DNA from: an uncultured Verrucomicrobiota bacterium
GTDB lineage: Bacteria > Verrucomicrobiota > Kiritimatiellia > RFP12 > UBA1067
NCBI GenBank assembly: GCA_946631535.1
Contig: CAMPAF010000014.1
Span: forward strand, 1-21,426
DNA: 21,426 bases
Reading direction: 5' to 3'
The translations under genes were made by a program, and so were the position numbers. Positions 1 through 7,344 of this stretch are shown piece by piece; within the stretch, counting starts at the first letter, position 1, and each line of letters opens with the position of its first letter. Below the pieces are notes generated by a model. The model saw only the letters and a list, made by a program, of their open reading frames with translations. It was not told where the DNA came from and made no database searches.

Positions 1-590
1 TCGCCGAGACGGTTGATGAGCGCAAGCAGCAGTCCGAGCGTGATGAAGCCGCCAGCAGGCAGGATGGCGAGGACGGCCGTGCTGGAATGGATGTTCTTGA
101 TGGCGATGTCGCCCCAGATGGTGAGCGAGCCGGCGCCGACGATCTCGCGCACGGCGGCGATAAGCGCAAGCGCCAGCGTGAAGCCGATGCCTGTGCCAAG
201 CCCGTCGGCCAGCGAATCGATGACGCCGTTCTTGCAGGCGAACGCCTCGGCCCGGCCGAGGATCACGCAGTTCACGACGATCAGCGGAATGAAGATGCCG
301 AGCGATTCTGAGAGCGCCGGCAGGTACGCCTGCATCAGCAGGTCGGTCGCCGTCACGAACGTCGCGACGATCACGATGTAGCACGGGATGTGCACCGCGT
401 CGGGTATCAGCTTGCGCAGCGCAGAGATGATGCCGTTGGAGCATACGAGCACGAAGGACGCCGCAAGCCCCATGCCCAGAGCGTTCTCGAGCGACGTCGT
501 CACCGCGAGCGTAGGGCACAGTCCCAGGACGAGCCGGAACGTCGGATTGTTCTTGAAGATTCCAGACCAGAAGGCGAGCCAAGTTTTCAT
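1..590 (-). CDS. rnfE: Rnf electron transport complex subunit E (partial, 3' end outside window)
   Basis: RnfE is an integral membrane subunit of the Rnf complex, which couples ferredoxin:NAD+ electron transfer to ion movement across the inner membrane. The visible 196 residues start MKTWLAFWSGIFKNNP and run through alternating hydrophobic helices. The family signature is easy to read: LVLGLCPTLAVTTSLENALG near residue 20, then SLGIFIPLIVVNCVILGRAEAF around residue 100. The CP in GLCP and the IFIPLIV wording fit RnfE/RsxE better than the sister protein NqrD. The start at 588-590 is supported by a promoter whose -10 ends 7 bp upstream. The gene is first after a non-coding gap, so rnfE here seems to head its own transcript rather than follow rnfG. 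Downstream partners lie outside the window. Confidence 0.93.
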   Translation of the reverse strand, partial: MKTWLAFWSGIFKNNPTFRLVLGLCPTLAVTTSLENALGMGLAASFVLVCSNGIISALRKLIPDAVHIPCYIVIVATFVTATDLLMQAYLPALSESLGIFIPLIVVNCVILGRAEAFACKNGVIDSLADGLGTGIGFTLALALIAAVREIVGAGSLTIWGDIAIKNIHSSTAVLAILPAGGFITLGLLLALINRLG

Positions 591-597
591 GGGCGCA

Positions 598-626
598 ATT
601 ATAGCATTTCGCGCCGCAGCCCGCAA
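598..626 (-). promoter_or_regulatory. Promoter of rnfE, extended -10 abutting the start codon
   Basis: On the minus strand TTGCGG (626-621) is followed after 17 bp by TATAAT (603-598), with the extended -10 dinucleotide TG plus C just before it (TGCTATAAT). Only 7 bp separate the -10 from the ATG at 590, so the predicted transcript begins at or beside the start codon. There is no room for a Shine-Dalgarno sequence. Confidence 0.75.
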
Positions 627-687
627 TCTCCACTTCGCGGCTAGCGCTGGGCGGGGTGCACCTGCGTTTTTCACACTTGCGCTTTGG

Positions 688-995
688 GATTGGAAACAAC
701 CAGAACAACTGGTAAAAACAACTTTGTAGAGGTGCGCGTGCTAACTCGCCCGCGCGTTCCTAGTAATGCATCACTAAACCGTAGGTAAAGAAAGCAAAGA
801 TGATTTGTAGCTGGGGCGCTGCCCCAGACCTCGAACTCTGAGCAATCGCTGGGGATTCGCAGTCATTCGGGGCATGGGGTGGAACCCCATCTCTAAATCA
901 TCTCTACTTTTTACATTATACCTTTGCGGCAAATGGGCACGGGCGAGTTAGCCCGTGCGCCAAAGGCAAGTTGTTTCAAAAAGTTGTTTCCAATC
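688..995. repeat. ~310-bp inverted-repeat element with nested hairpins (MITE-like or structured RNA)
   Basis: This fills most of the 426-bp gap between rnfE and the RidA-like gene, and no credible gene lies in it. Its ends are a perfect 13-bp inverted repeat: GATTGGAAACAAC at 688-700 and GTTGTTTCCAATC at 983-995. Further in, GCTAACTCGCCCG at 740-752 is matched in inverse at 940-952, and AGATGATTT at 798-806 is matched by AAATCATCT at 895-903. Inside that are two perfect 7-bp-stem hairpins at 811-827 (CTGGGGC/GCCCCAG) and 874-890 (ATGGGGT/ACCCCAT). The right arm also folds on itself at 937-958 (GCACGGGC, loop GAGTTA, GCCCGTGC). The layout suggests two diverged copies of one repeat placed head to head. 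No transposase or clear target-site duplication was seen. Confidence 0.7.
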
Positions 996-1016
996 ATCAG
1001 AAGGCTCGGCGGTGAA

Positions 1017-1964
1017 TTATGCAGATGCGCCCCGCTGGGCGTCGAGCTCGATCTCGAAAAGCCACTCGTCGCGGCAGACGTCGCACACCGTCTCGGCGGC
1101 GAACGTTACCGGCAGGTCGCGGGCCGCGAGCCAGGCGCGCCACGCCGACAGGAACTCTGGCCGCTTCAGGTACACGATGGAGCGCACCGTGTCCTTCCAT
1201 CCGTAGCCCTTGCTCTCCAGGATCGCCAGCACGGCGTTCATCGTGCAGTCGATCTGCTTCTCGATGTCGCCCACGAACGCGACCTCGTGCGAGTTCGGCT
1301 GGATAGACGCCGTGCCGCTCACGAAGAGGCGGCGCTTCGACGGCGTGATCCACTCGGCCGCGCGGCTGAAGCTCGACTTGTAGGCCATCGCCGGCGCCTG
1401 CAGCGGCGATTCGACGATCTCCGCCCGCACGCCCTCGCGCTTGGGCTTCATCGAGAACGCGCCGGCCGTGATCGCGGCGCCGTCGAGGTTCGCGCATCCG
1501 ATGCCGGTTGACGCCGGCAGGAACGTGTTGAAGACGTCGCGCGACTCGAAGAACGCAGACCTCGCCGCGTTGAACTCGCCGTACCAGTCGCACACGTCGT
1601 CGATGTAGAGCCACGTGCGCACGACGTTCGCGAACGTCATGCCCGCCTCTGCCAAGACGCCCTCCATCTCGCGGAACACGGCGGCGGCCTGCTCGCCTCG
1701 CGGCGCCGCCAGATCCGGCGGCAGCACGCCGGCCTGCAGGCAGTAGTCCGCATCATCGTCCGACCACGTCACCGCTGTCGGCCGACCGGAGCGCGTCAAC
1801 ACGCGTACGCCGGAGTCCGGCGTGAAGTCAAGAGCCTGGACGACGGGCGGGAACGCCCCTCCCTCGCGGCACAGGCGAAATGTCGGCAAGCCTGTCCGGG
1901 CGCGGGCAGCGACCTCGTCAGGCGTGCCCCAGAGGAAAGATACCTTGTCTGCTGAAGAATTCAT
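1017..1964 (-). CDS. Two-domain RidA/YjgF-YER057c-UK114 superfamily protein
   Basis: This is a 315-residue predicted cytosolic protein starting MNSSADKVSFLWG. It has two RidA-like repeats. The first contains EMEGVLAEAGMTFANVVRTW followed by FNAARSAFF and PASTGIG. The second contains LFVSGTASI, then MNAVLAILESKGYGWKDTV, and ends with EWLFEIELDA, which resembles the RidA C-terminal LVEIEA strand. Single-domain RidA deaminates reactive enamines/imines. Longer relatives include chorismatase-like enzymes (FkbO/XanB2 type), and the spacing here is closer to those than to plain RidA, but I cannot confirm catalytic residues for either activity. The start is placed at 1964 because an extended -10 ends 6 bp upstream; an in-frame ATG 36 bp further upstream would lie over that promoter. 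It is transcribed divergently from the TPR gene. Confidence 0.8.
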   Translation of the reverse strand: MNSSADKVSFLWGTPDEVAARARTGLPTFRLCREGGAFPPVVQALDFTPDSGVRVLTRSGRPTAVTWSDDDADYCLQAGVLPPDLAAPRGEQAAAVFREMEGVLAEAGMTFANVVRTWLYIDDVCDWYGEFNAARSAFFESRDVFNTFLPASTGIGCANLDGAAITAGAFSMKPKREGVRAEIVESPLQAPAMAYKSSFSRAAEWITPSKRRLFVSGTASIQPNSHEVAFVGDIEKQIDCTMNAVLAILESKGYGWKDTVRSIVYLKRPEFLSAWRAWLAARDLPVTFAAETVCDVCRDEWLFEIELDAQRGASA

Positions 1965-1970
1965 GCCCGC

Positions 1971-2000
1971 AGTATAGCACATTCCGGGCGCACACTGCAA
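1971..2000 (-). promoter_or_regulatory. Promoter of the RidA-like gene, likely leaderless
   Basis: On the minus strand TTGCAG (2000-1995), an 18-bp spacer, then TATACT (1976-1971) with TGC immediately upstream (TGCTATACT). Six bp separate it from the ATG at 1964. The -35 lies back to back with that of the divergent TPR gene. Confidence 0.7.
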
Positions 2001-2001
2001 A

Positions 2002-2031
2002 TTGCGCGGAGGCGAGGCGATATGCTACAAT
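2002..2031 (+). promoter_or_regulatory. Promoter of the TPR/dus operon, likely leaderless
   Basis: TTGCGC (2002-2007), an 18-bp spacer, then TACAAT (2026-2031) preceded by TGC (TGCTACAAT). Seven bp follow before the ATG at 2039. No Shine-Dalgarno fits in that space. Confidence 0.68.
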
Positions 2032-2038
2032 ACCCGCC

Positions 2039-4060
2039 ATGAAACGTTCTACCATATTTAGGGTACTTCTTCTGGTCGGGCCGGCGCTGGCGGCAAACAC
2101 TGTCGTGCGCCCCCCTTCGGTCTACGACATGCCCAGAATCTGGCCTCGCCATTGCCAGCTGCGCCAGGAGATGATCGCAGCCATCCAGCGCGGCGACGCC
2201 AAGTCCATGGAGGCCACGTGCCGCGCGGCGCTCGAGATCATGCCCACGGACGCGACATGGCGCTACAACCTCGCCTGCGCGCTCTCGTGCCAGAAGGACT
2301 CCGCACGCGCGCTGGAGGAGCTCGACAAGGCGATCGAGAACGGGTTCCGCGACGCCGATGCCTTCGAGAAGGACCACGACCTCTCGTACATCTCGAAGGA
2401 ACCGCGCTTCGCCGAGCTCGTGAAGAAGGCGCGCGAGCTGCGCGGCAAGCCCGTCGCAGGGCAACCGGTCTGCGGTCCTGTCTCTGCGCCGGCCGGAAGC
2501 GCGATCACCATCTGCGAGACCAATATCGTCTGGAACTTCGACACGGGCGTATTCGAGGCGCTCGTCGATGTCGGGGCGCCGAGGCGGACGCTTTCGGAGC
2601 AGGCCGCCAACTATTCCACGTCCAAGCCTACGAGCCCCGAGCGGCCATACGTAGCGGCGTGGCTCTCCGAGGGTTCCGGCGCCGGCAACACCGGCGACCT
2701 TTACGTCAACCGCGACGGCGGACACTCCCAGCTTGCGGTCGGCGACTTCCCCAACCTCACGCCGATAAACTACGACGCCACCGCAAAGACGCATAATCTC
2801 CATCTCGACATCCCCAACACCATGTTCGGCAGCACGCCCGTATTCGGGAACCTGTCGAGAGGCCGCATAAAGGGCGCGTTCTGGCGCTCGATGGCGCGCG
2901 TCTCGTTCACGGACACGGGCATCGCCGCGCGCATGGACCTCTTCTACCGCAACAACCAGGTGTGGGTGCTACCTTCCGTGAACGACATGAAGGAGGAGAT
3001 CGGCGACGCGTTCCCCGCGAACGCCCCATTCCAGCTCGTCACCCTCGGCATATCGTGGAGCGACCAGCCGTTCATCCGCGCGGCTCTCGCCGCATCCGCA
3101 TCGTTCCGCCTGCCCACGAAGAAGGCGATTCTCCATCGCCGCCTGCTGGGTCCGACGATCCAGTGGCTGATCCGACGCACGCAGAAAGGCATCCGCACCG
3201 AGGACGACTACCTCTCTCCGGCCGCACACCCCACGGCCTTCGACGTGAAACGGCTTGACACCGTCGAACTCGTGAAACGCGCCCACGACCTGAAGCCCGG
3301 AGACGTTCCGCCCACCCCATCCCTCACGCTCATAAACTCCCGCATGTTCCCGATCAAGTTCCCGCAGCCCGGACGCGACTACCCCGACATCTATTCCGAG
3401 CTGCTCTTCGCAACGCCGAGCGCCATCAGCTTCATTCTCCGCTCTCCTGACGCAGAGCGGACGTTCCTCGTGCGCGCACAGTCCGCGCCCGAGCCCGATC
3501 CGTCCGCGCTGTTCGCGTGGAGGGTCGTGCATGGCCCCGCCCACGCCGTCAAGATATCGGCACCGCTCGGCGAGACGGTGAACGGCCCCGAGAACGGATT
3601 CGCGCAGATCACGATAGACCGCAGAAACGTCACGAACCGCATCGACATCGCCTGTTTCGTCAAGAACGAGACCACATCCTTCGGTGCGCCCGCCATCATA
3701 TCATTCTTCCCGATCCCGCAGGAAAAGCGCACCTACCGCCCAGACGGCAAGATTGCCACCATTGACTATACCAACCCGAACAGGGTATATTCCGACCCCG
3801 CCATCGCACTGCCGCGACACTGGACGGACACATATGACTATTCGCAGGATGGCACGCCTCTCGGCTTCACCCGCAGCTACAACGGCAAGGAATCCGCCTC
3901 CTTCACTCCCACAGGAGCGCGCATCGTCGAACGCAATCCCGACGGCACGCCCAAGAAACTCGTCAACGTCAAGTACATGCCACGCGGTACCGGCGACGCC
4001 ATACAGCCTGTCGAGCTGACATACATGGACGACGGCGAACCATACGAAGCGACGCGATGA
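2039..4060 (+). CDS. Secreted TPR-repeat protein of unknown function
   Basis: This is a 673-residue protein. Residues 1-19 (MKRSTIFRVLLLVGPALA) are a clear Sec signal peptide with cleavage expected after ALA. Residues ~40-135 form a TPR-like helical region: YNLACALSCQKDSARALEEL is followed by a DKAIENGFRDAD segment typical of the last repeat in bacterial TPR groups. The remaining ~530 residues are mostly beta-type and rich in Pro, Thr, Asn and aromatic residues. I do not recognise a family for them. The extracytoplasmic location is inferred from the signal peptide. An ORF reading continues upstream of 2039, but the signal peptide and the -10 at 2026-2031 favour this start. The last codons overlap dus by 4 bp (ATGA), so the two are probably co-translated, though no functional link is evident. 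Confidence 0.82.
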   Translation: MKRSTIFRVLLLVGPALAANTVVRPPSVYDMPRIWPRHCQLRQEMIAAIQRGDAKSMEATCRAALEIMPTDATWRYNLACALSCQKDSARALEELDKAIENGFRDADAFEKDHDLSYISKEPRFAELVKKARELRGKPVAGQPVCGPVSAPAGSAITICETNIVWNFDTGVFEALVDVGAPRRTLSEQAANYSTSKPTSPERPYVAAWLSEGSGAGNTGDLYVNRDGGHSQLAVGDFPNLTPINYDATAKTHNLHLDIPNTMFGSTPVFGNLSRGRIKGAFWRSMARVSFTDTGIAARMDLFYRNNQVWVLPSVNDMKEEIGDAFPANAPFQLVTLGISWSDQPFIRAALAASASFRLPTKKAILHRRLLGPTIQWLIRRTQKGIRTEDDYLSPAAHPTAFDVKRLDTVELVKRAHDLKPGDVPPTPSLTLINSRMFPIKFPQPGRDYPDIYSELLFATPSAISFILRSPDAERTFLVRAQSAPEPDPSALFAWRVVHGPAHAVKISAPLGETVNGPENGFAQITIDRRNVTNRIDIACFVKNETTSFGAPAIISFFPIPQEKRTYRPDGKIATIDYTNPNRVYSDPAIALPRHWTDTYDYSQDGTPLGFTRSYNGKESASFTPTGARIVERNPDGTPKKLVNVKYMPRGTGDAIQPVELTYMDDGEPYEATR

Positions 4061-5091
4061 AGTACGTGCTTGCGCCGCTCGCCGACTACACGAACGCGGC
4101 ATTCAGAAGGCTCTGCCACCGTCTCGGCGCCGACCTCACGTACACGGAGATGGTGAGCGCGGCGGCGCTCGCGTACGGATCGTCGCCAACGCGCCACCTG
4201 TTAGAGACCATGCCTGGGGAAGGTCCGGTGGCATGCCAGCTCTTCGGGCACAATCCCGACGAGCTGGCTTTCGCCGCGCGGGAGGTGACGGCGCTCAAGC
4301 GGTTCGTCGCGATCAACCTCAACGCCGGATGCCCGATGCCGCGCATCGTGCAGGGTGGCGACGGCGCGGCGATGATCCGGAACCCGCAGCTCGTCCACGA
4401 CTGCCTGGCGGCCATCCGCGCCGAGACGGACCTGCCCGTCACTATCAAGACGCGCCCCGGCCCGTCGCCCGACAAGGTCGTGATGTTCGAGCTGCTCGAC
4501 GCCGCCGAATCGACCGGCTGCGCGGGACTGACCCTTCACGGCCGTTTCACCTCGCAGAAGCACGGCGGCGAAATCCACTACGACCTCATCGCCGAAATCG
4601 TCCGGCGCGCCAAGATACCGATCACGGGCAACGGCAACGTCTATGACGGCCCCTCGGCCGCCCTGATGGCGCAGACCGGCGTCTCGGCCATCATGATCGG
4701 ACGCGCCGCGCTCAAGAACCCGTGGCTCTTCGGCGACCTGAAGACCGACTCCGAACCGCCTTCCGGCGAGGTGCTCGTCCGCCGGCAGAACGCCGTGTTC
4801 CAGGATCATGTCGCCAACCTGATCGAGCTCCATGCGCAGCTTTCGCGCAATTTCCCGGACGACCACGTGCCTGCGCTCGGCGACTACCTGCTGGGATTCG
4901 TGCGCACGCACCTCTTCCACTACTTCAAGGGCCGTCCAGGAGTGGGCGAGTTCCGTCGCCGCCTGAACGAGATCCGCACCCTCGCCGAGCTCCAGTCCGC
5001 CGCCGCGCCCTTCCTCGCCCAGCAGATGCCAATCATTCGTCTTCCCCAAGACCGTAGAGGCGGCGCTGAAGAGTCTCGGGATTGCGGGTGA
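4057..5091 (+). CDS. dus: tRNA-dihydrouridine synthase (Dus family)
   Basis: This FMN-dependent TIM-barrel enzyme reduces specific uridines to dihydrouridine in tRNA D-loops using NADPH. The 344 residues start MKYVLAPLADYTN, the usual N-terminal FMN-binding strand. The catalytic cysteine is Cys92 in LNAGCPMPRIVQGGDGAAM. ITIKTR-like (residues VTIKTRPGPS), LTLHGRFTSQ, ITGNGNV and IMIGRAALKNPWLF follow in the expected barrel order, and a short helical C-terminal domain comes after. It resembles DusB more than DusA or DusC, but the subtype is not certain. Translation is coupled to the TPR gene by ATGA. The last 59 bp overlap the PilT-like gene on the other strand, so the C-terminal tail after RLPQDRRGG is read from DNA that also encodes the end of that protein. 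Confidence 0.93.
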   Translation: MKYVLAPLADYTNAAFRRLCHRLGADLTYTEMVSAAALAYGSSPTRHLLETMPGEGPVACQLFGHNPDELAFAAREVTALKRFVAINLNAGCPMPRIVQGGDGAAMIRNPQLVHDCLAAIRAETDLPVTIKTRPGPSPDKVVMFELLDAAESTGCAGLTLHGRFTSQKHGGEIHYDLIAEIVRRAKIPITGNGNVYDGPSAALMAQTGVSAIMIGRAALKNPWLFGDLKTDSEPPSGEVLVRRQNAVFQDHVANLIELHAQLSRNFPDDHVPALGDYLLGFVRTHLFHYFKGRPGVGEFRRRLNEIRTLAELQSAAAPFLAQQMPIIRLPQDRRGGAEESRDCG

Positions 5092-6145
5092 GCATGTATG
5101 CCGCGCGTTCCGTGATGGCCCCACTGAGAAGCAGCTCCGCAAGCGACTCCTCGATCGACCGCATGCCCACGTTGGCACCGGTCTCTATGGCAGACGGAAT
5201 CTGCGAAGTGCGGCCGGTCGCAATCAGGTTCGCGACACCCGCCGTGTTGACCAACACCTCCGTAACCGCATGACGGCGTCTACAATCGGCGGACGGCAAC
5301 AGATGTTGCGCCACGATGCCACGTAGCACCATCGCAAGCTGATGTCGCACCGAAGACTGCTCGTCGGCCGGGAATACCGCAATGAGACGTTCAATGGCAC
5401 CGACACAATCGCCTGCGTGAAGCGTGGTGAAGACGAGATGCCCGGTCTCTGAGGCACGCAAAGCAGTTCGTGCCGTCTCCATGTCACGCATCTCGCCGAC
5501 AAGTATCACGTCAGGATCCTGTCGCATCGCCTCCACCAAGGCTTCGTTAAAGCCACGCGCATCGCGTCCGACCTGACGTTGGTTGACCAGCGCACGGCAT
5601 GACTTGTGCTCGAATTCGATCGGATCCTCAATCGTCACGATGAAGCATTCTCGCGCCATGTTGATGTCATTGATGAGCGTGGCGAGCGTTGTCGACTTCC
5701 CGCTGCCGGTAGGCCCCGTCACGACCACAAGCCCGTCGCGTTCCTGGCAGAAATCAGCGATATGCGGCGGCAAACCTAGTTCGAGCAACGACCTGAACTC
5801 GCCGCTGAGGTGGCGCAGCGCGACGGACGTACGTCCCTGCTGGCGGAAGATATTGAAGCGGTAGCGCTGTCCGTCAGGCGCGGTAACGGCCCCATCGATG
5901 GCCCCATCCCGCACAAGCGTCTTGCGCACCAACTCCGTACCGTCCGGACATCCCAGCGGCAATGTGTACAAGCCAAGCTCCATCGCGATCTCGTCAACTG
6001 TGCGCGCATCAAGCGGGGCGAAGTCGGGACGTGGCGAGAGCCGGCCCTGCACGCGGAATCGTGGCGGCTCGCCAACCGACAGGTGTATGTCGCTCGCATT
6101 GAACGCCACGCAATATGCAAAGAGGTTCTCAAGTGCAGGTATCAT
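5033..6145 (-). CDS. pilT: PilT/PilU-type twitching motility (type IV pilus retraction) ATPase
   Basis: This is a 370-residue hexameric secretion-superfamily ATPase that normally powers pilus retraction at the inner membrane. The N-terminal PAS-like domain holds ASDIHLSVGEPPRFRVQGRL (residues ~17-36). The ATPase core shows Walker A GPTGSGKST (144-152), Asp box TIEDPIEFEH (171-180), Walker B ILVGEMRD (214-221) and His box ETGHLVFTTLH (233-243). The C-terminal GMRSIEESLAELLLSGAIT corresponds to the region after the AIRNLIRE motif, which is not conserved as such, so a PilU-like or otherwise specialised member is possible. An unusual stretch with PLGCPDGTELVRKTLV sits at ~63-78 in the N-terminal domain. 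Translation starts by ATGA overlap with the upstream coiled-coil gene. No pilin, PilB or PilC is nearby. Confidence 0.92.
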   Translation of the reverse strand: MIPALENLFAYCVAFNASDIHLSVGEPPRFRVQGRLSPRPDFAPLDARTVDEIAMELGLYTLPLGCPDGTELVRKTLVRDGAIDGAVTAPDGQRYRFNIFRQQGRTSVALRHLSGEFRSLLELGLPPHIADFCQERDGLVVVTGPTGSGKSTTLATLINDINMARECFIVTIEDPIEFEHKSCRALVNQRQVGRDARGFNEALVEAMRQDPDVILVGEMRDMETARTALRASETGHLVFTTLHAGDCVGAIERLIAVFPADEQSSVRHQLAMVLRGIVAQHLLPSADCRRRHAVTEVLVNTAGVANLIATGRTSQIPSAIETGANVGMRSIEESLAELLLSGAITERAAYMLTRNPETLQRRLYGLGEDE

Positions 6146-7209
6146 CGTCTCACCCCTCCCCTGCGGATTATGAGGCTCCCCTGTTCCATGCGCGAGCGCA
6201 AGGCGTTGTCGTCTTGCCGCCGCTGCGAGCCCACCGCTGACTGAAGCCCTCTTTGCACGGCGCTGCGCGTGACGGTACCGCCGAACGGAACGGTCACGAG
6301 CCTGGTCTCGCCGCCGCCAAAGTCCCGGAATGACACGCTGTAGGTAAGCGCAGACGTCACGAGGTTCATACGGCGCACGATGTTGTAGAGATCCCTAAAG
6401 TCTTCGCGAGACGGATCCAGCGTCTCTCCTTCGGCGAGCACTGGCACTCGCAACTCCCATCGCCTTCCGTTGGCCGGGTTGTAGTAGCAATACGAACCTT
6501 TCGACAGCAGATATGGCTCTTTCGACACCTGACGGTTGAAATCCTCGAACGGGACATCCTCAACCTTGCCATCGGCGTCAAGGCGCGTAACACGGAGGGT
6601 CTGGCCAGGCGATGCGAATATCTCGTAAAGCACGCTGCCCGAACGACCGCCTGGCACGACACATGAGAACCATGTCTCGTGCGTGACTTTCGCAGGCAGG
6701 TCCGACGGCGGTGCCGCCGAGAGAAGGTCGAGCACTGCGCCTTTAAATCGGCCTAGGGCAGCCTGATAGCGTTTGATGTTGGCCTGCACTTCGGCCTTGC
6801 GTTCCGCCTCTTGCCGCCTCTCTTGTTCGCGCCGCCTAGCCTCTTCATCGGCAGCTTTTTTGGCCTCCATTTGTGCCTTGCGCAACGCTTCCAGCCGCGC
6901 AGCTTCCGCCTCCCGCTCTTTCGCGCGCGCAACCTGCGCCGCCTGTTCGCGCTCGGCCTTTAAGCGCTCCTCCTCCATGTGCTGCTGGTGCTTCATATGT
7001 GAGAACCAGGCAATACCCGCAATCAAGGCAAGCACACCGAAGATGCGCAACACATCCTGCAGCAACGAGATTCGCGCTGCCTGCCTCCGGTTACGATCCA
7101 CTGCCGCCTTGCGGGCAGCAATGAGCGCCGCAGGATCCACGCCATCAGAAACCGCCTGTCCATCCTGCGGCGGCACCTTCGGTTGCGAAAAAGAGCTCAA
7201 TGAATTCAT
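6142..7209 (-). CDS. Single-pass membrane coiled-coil protein, unknown, coupled to pilT
   Basis: This is a 355-residue protein. Residues 1-50 are polar and probably cytosolic. A single transmembrane segment lies at ~53-69 (VLRIFGVLALIAGIAWF). Residues ~75-145 form a long charged Glu/Lys/Arg/Ala coiled coil, visually TolA-like. The C-terminal ~200 residues look globular, with several aromatic and Gly-rich strands (WFSCVVPGGRSGS, YCYYNPANGRRW, VSFRDFGGG). I do not recognise the family. The start at 7209 is set by a strong promoter ending 6 bp upstream. The stop overlaps the pilT start as ATGA, which suggests the two proteins are made together and perhaps act together, for example as a membrane docking partner for the ATPase. 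That partnership is inferred from position only. Confidence 0.8.
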   Translation of the reverse strand: MNSLSSFSQPKVPPQDGQAVSDGVDPAALIAARKAAVDRNRRQAARISLLQDVLRIFGVLALIAGIAWFSHMKHQQHMEEERLKAEREQAAQVARAKEREAEAARLEALRKAQMEAKKAADEEARRREQERRQEAERKAEVQANIKRYQAALGRFKGAVLDLLSAAPPSDLPAKVTHETWFSCVVPGGRSGSVLYEIFASPGQTLRVTRLDADGKVEDVPFEDFNRQVSKEPYLLSKGSYCYYNPANGRRWELRVPVLAEGETLDPSREDFRDLYNIVRRMNLVTSALTYSVSFRDFGGGETRLVTVPFGGTVTRSAVQRGLQSAVGSQRRQDDNALRSRMEQGSLIIRRGGVRR

Positions 7210-7215
7210 GGCCAC

Positions 7216-7244
7216 ATTATCGCACAATCCACAGACCGTGTCAA
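7216..7244 (-). promoter_or_regulatory. Consensus -35/extended -10 promoter of the coiled-coil/pilT operon
   Basis: On the minus strand a perfect TTGACA (7244-7239), a 17-bp spacer, then GATAAT (7221-7216) with TGC in front (TGCGATAAT). The ATG at 7209 is 6 bp away. This is the best example in the window of a promoter butted against a start codon. Confidence 0.8.
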
Positions 7245-7270
7245 ACGCCCGCGGCGGCCTTGGCTTCCTC

Positions 7271-7344
7271 TGGTTGTCCGGGGTGGATTCGAACCACCTC
7301 GAAGGGTATCAAAAACCCCTATGCTGCCATTACATCACCGGACA
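7271..7344 (-). tRNA. tRNA-Gln (anticodon TTG)
   Basis: On the minus strand the 74-nt gene folds into a full cloverleaf. The acceptor stem TGTCCGG/CCGGACA is perfect over 7 bp. The D stem is ATGT/GCAT. The anticodon stem GGGGT/ACCCT has one G-U pair and the 7-nt loop TTTTGAT gives anticodon TTG. The T arm is GGTGG-TTCGAAT-CCACC. Discriminator A is followed by an encoded CCA (7273-7271). The first 10 nt overlap the 3' end of ispE, whose TGA stop lies inside the acceptor/D-arm junction. It is likely processed from the ispE message. Confidence 0.95.

Noticed and set aside
916..921. TATAAT on the minus strand within the 688-995 element as a promoter
   Set aside because: No acceptable -35 at the right spacing, and it would transcribe only the repeat element toward rnfE, which has its own promoter.
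688..995. Integron attC site or insertion sequence
   Set aside because: No integrase or transposase, no recognisable attC core sites, and only short non-coding DNA between the inverted ends.
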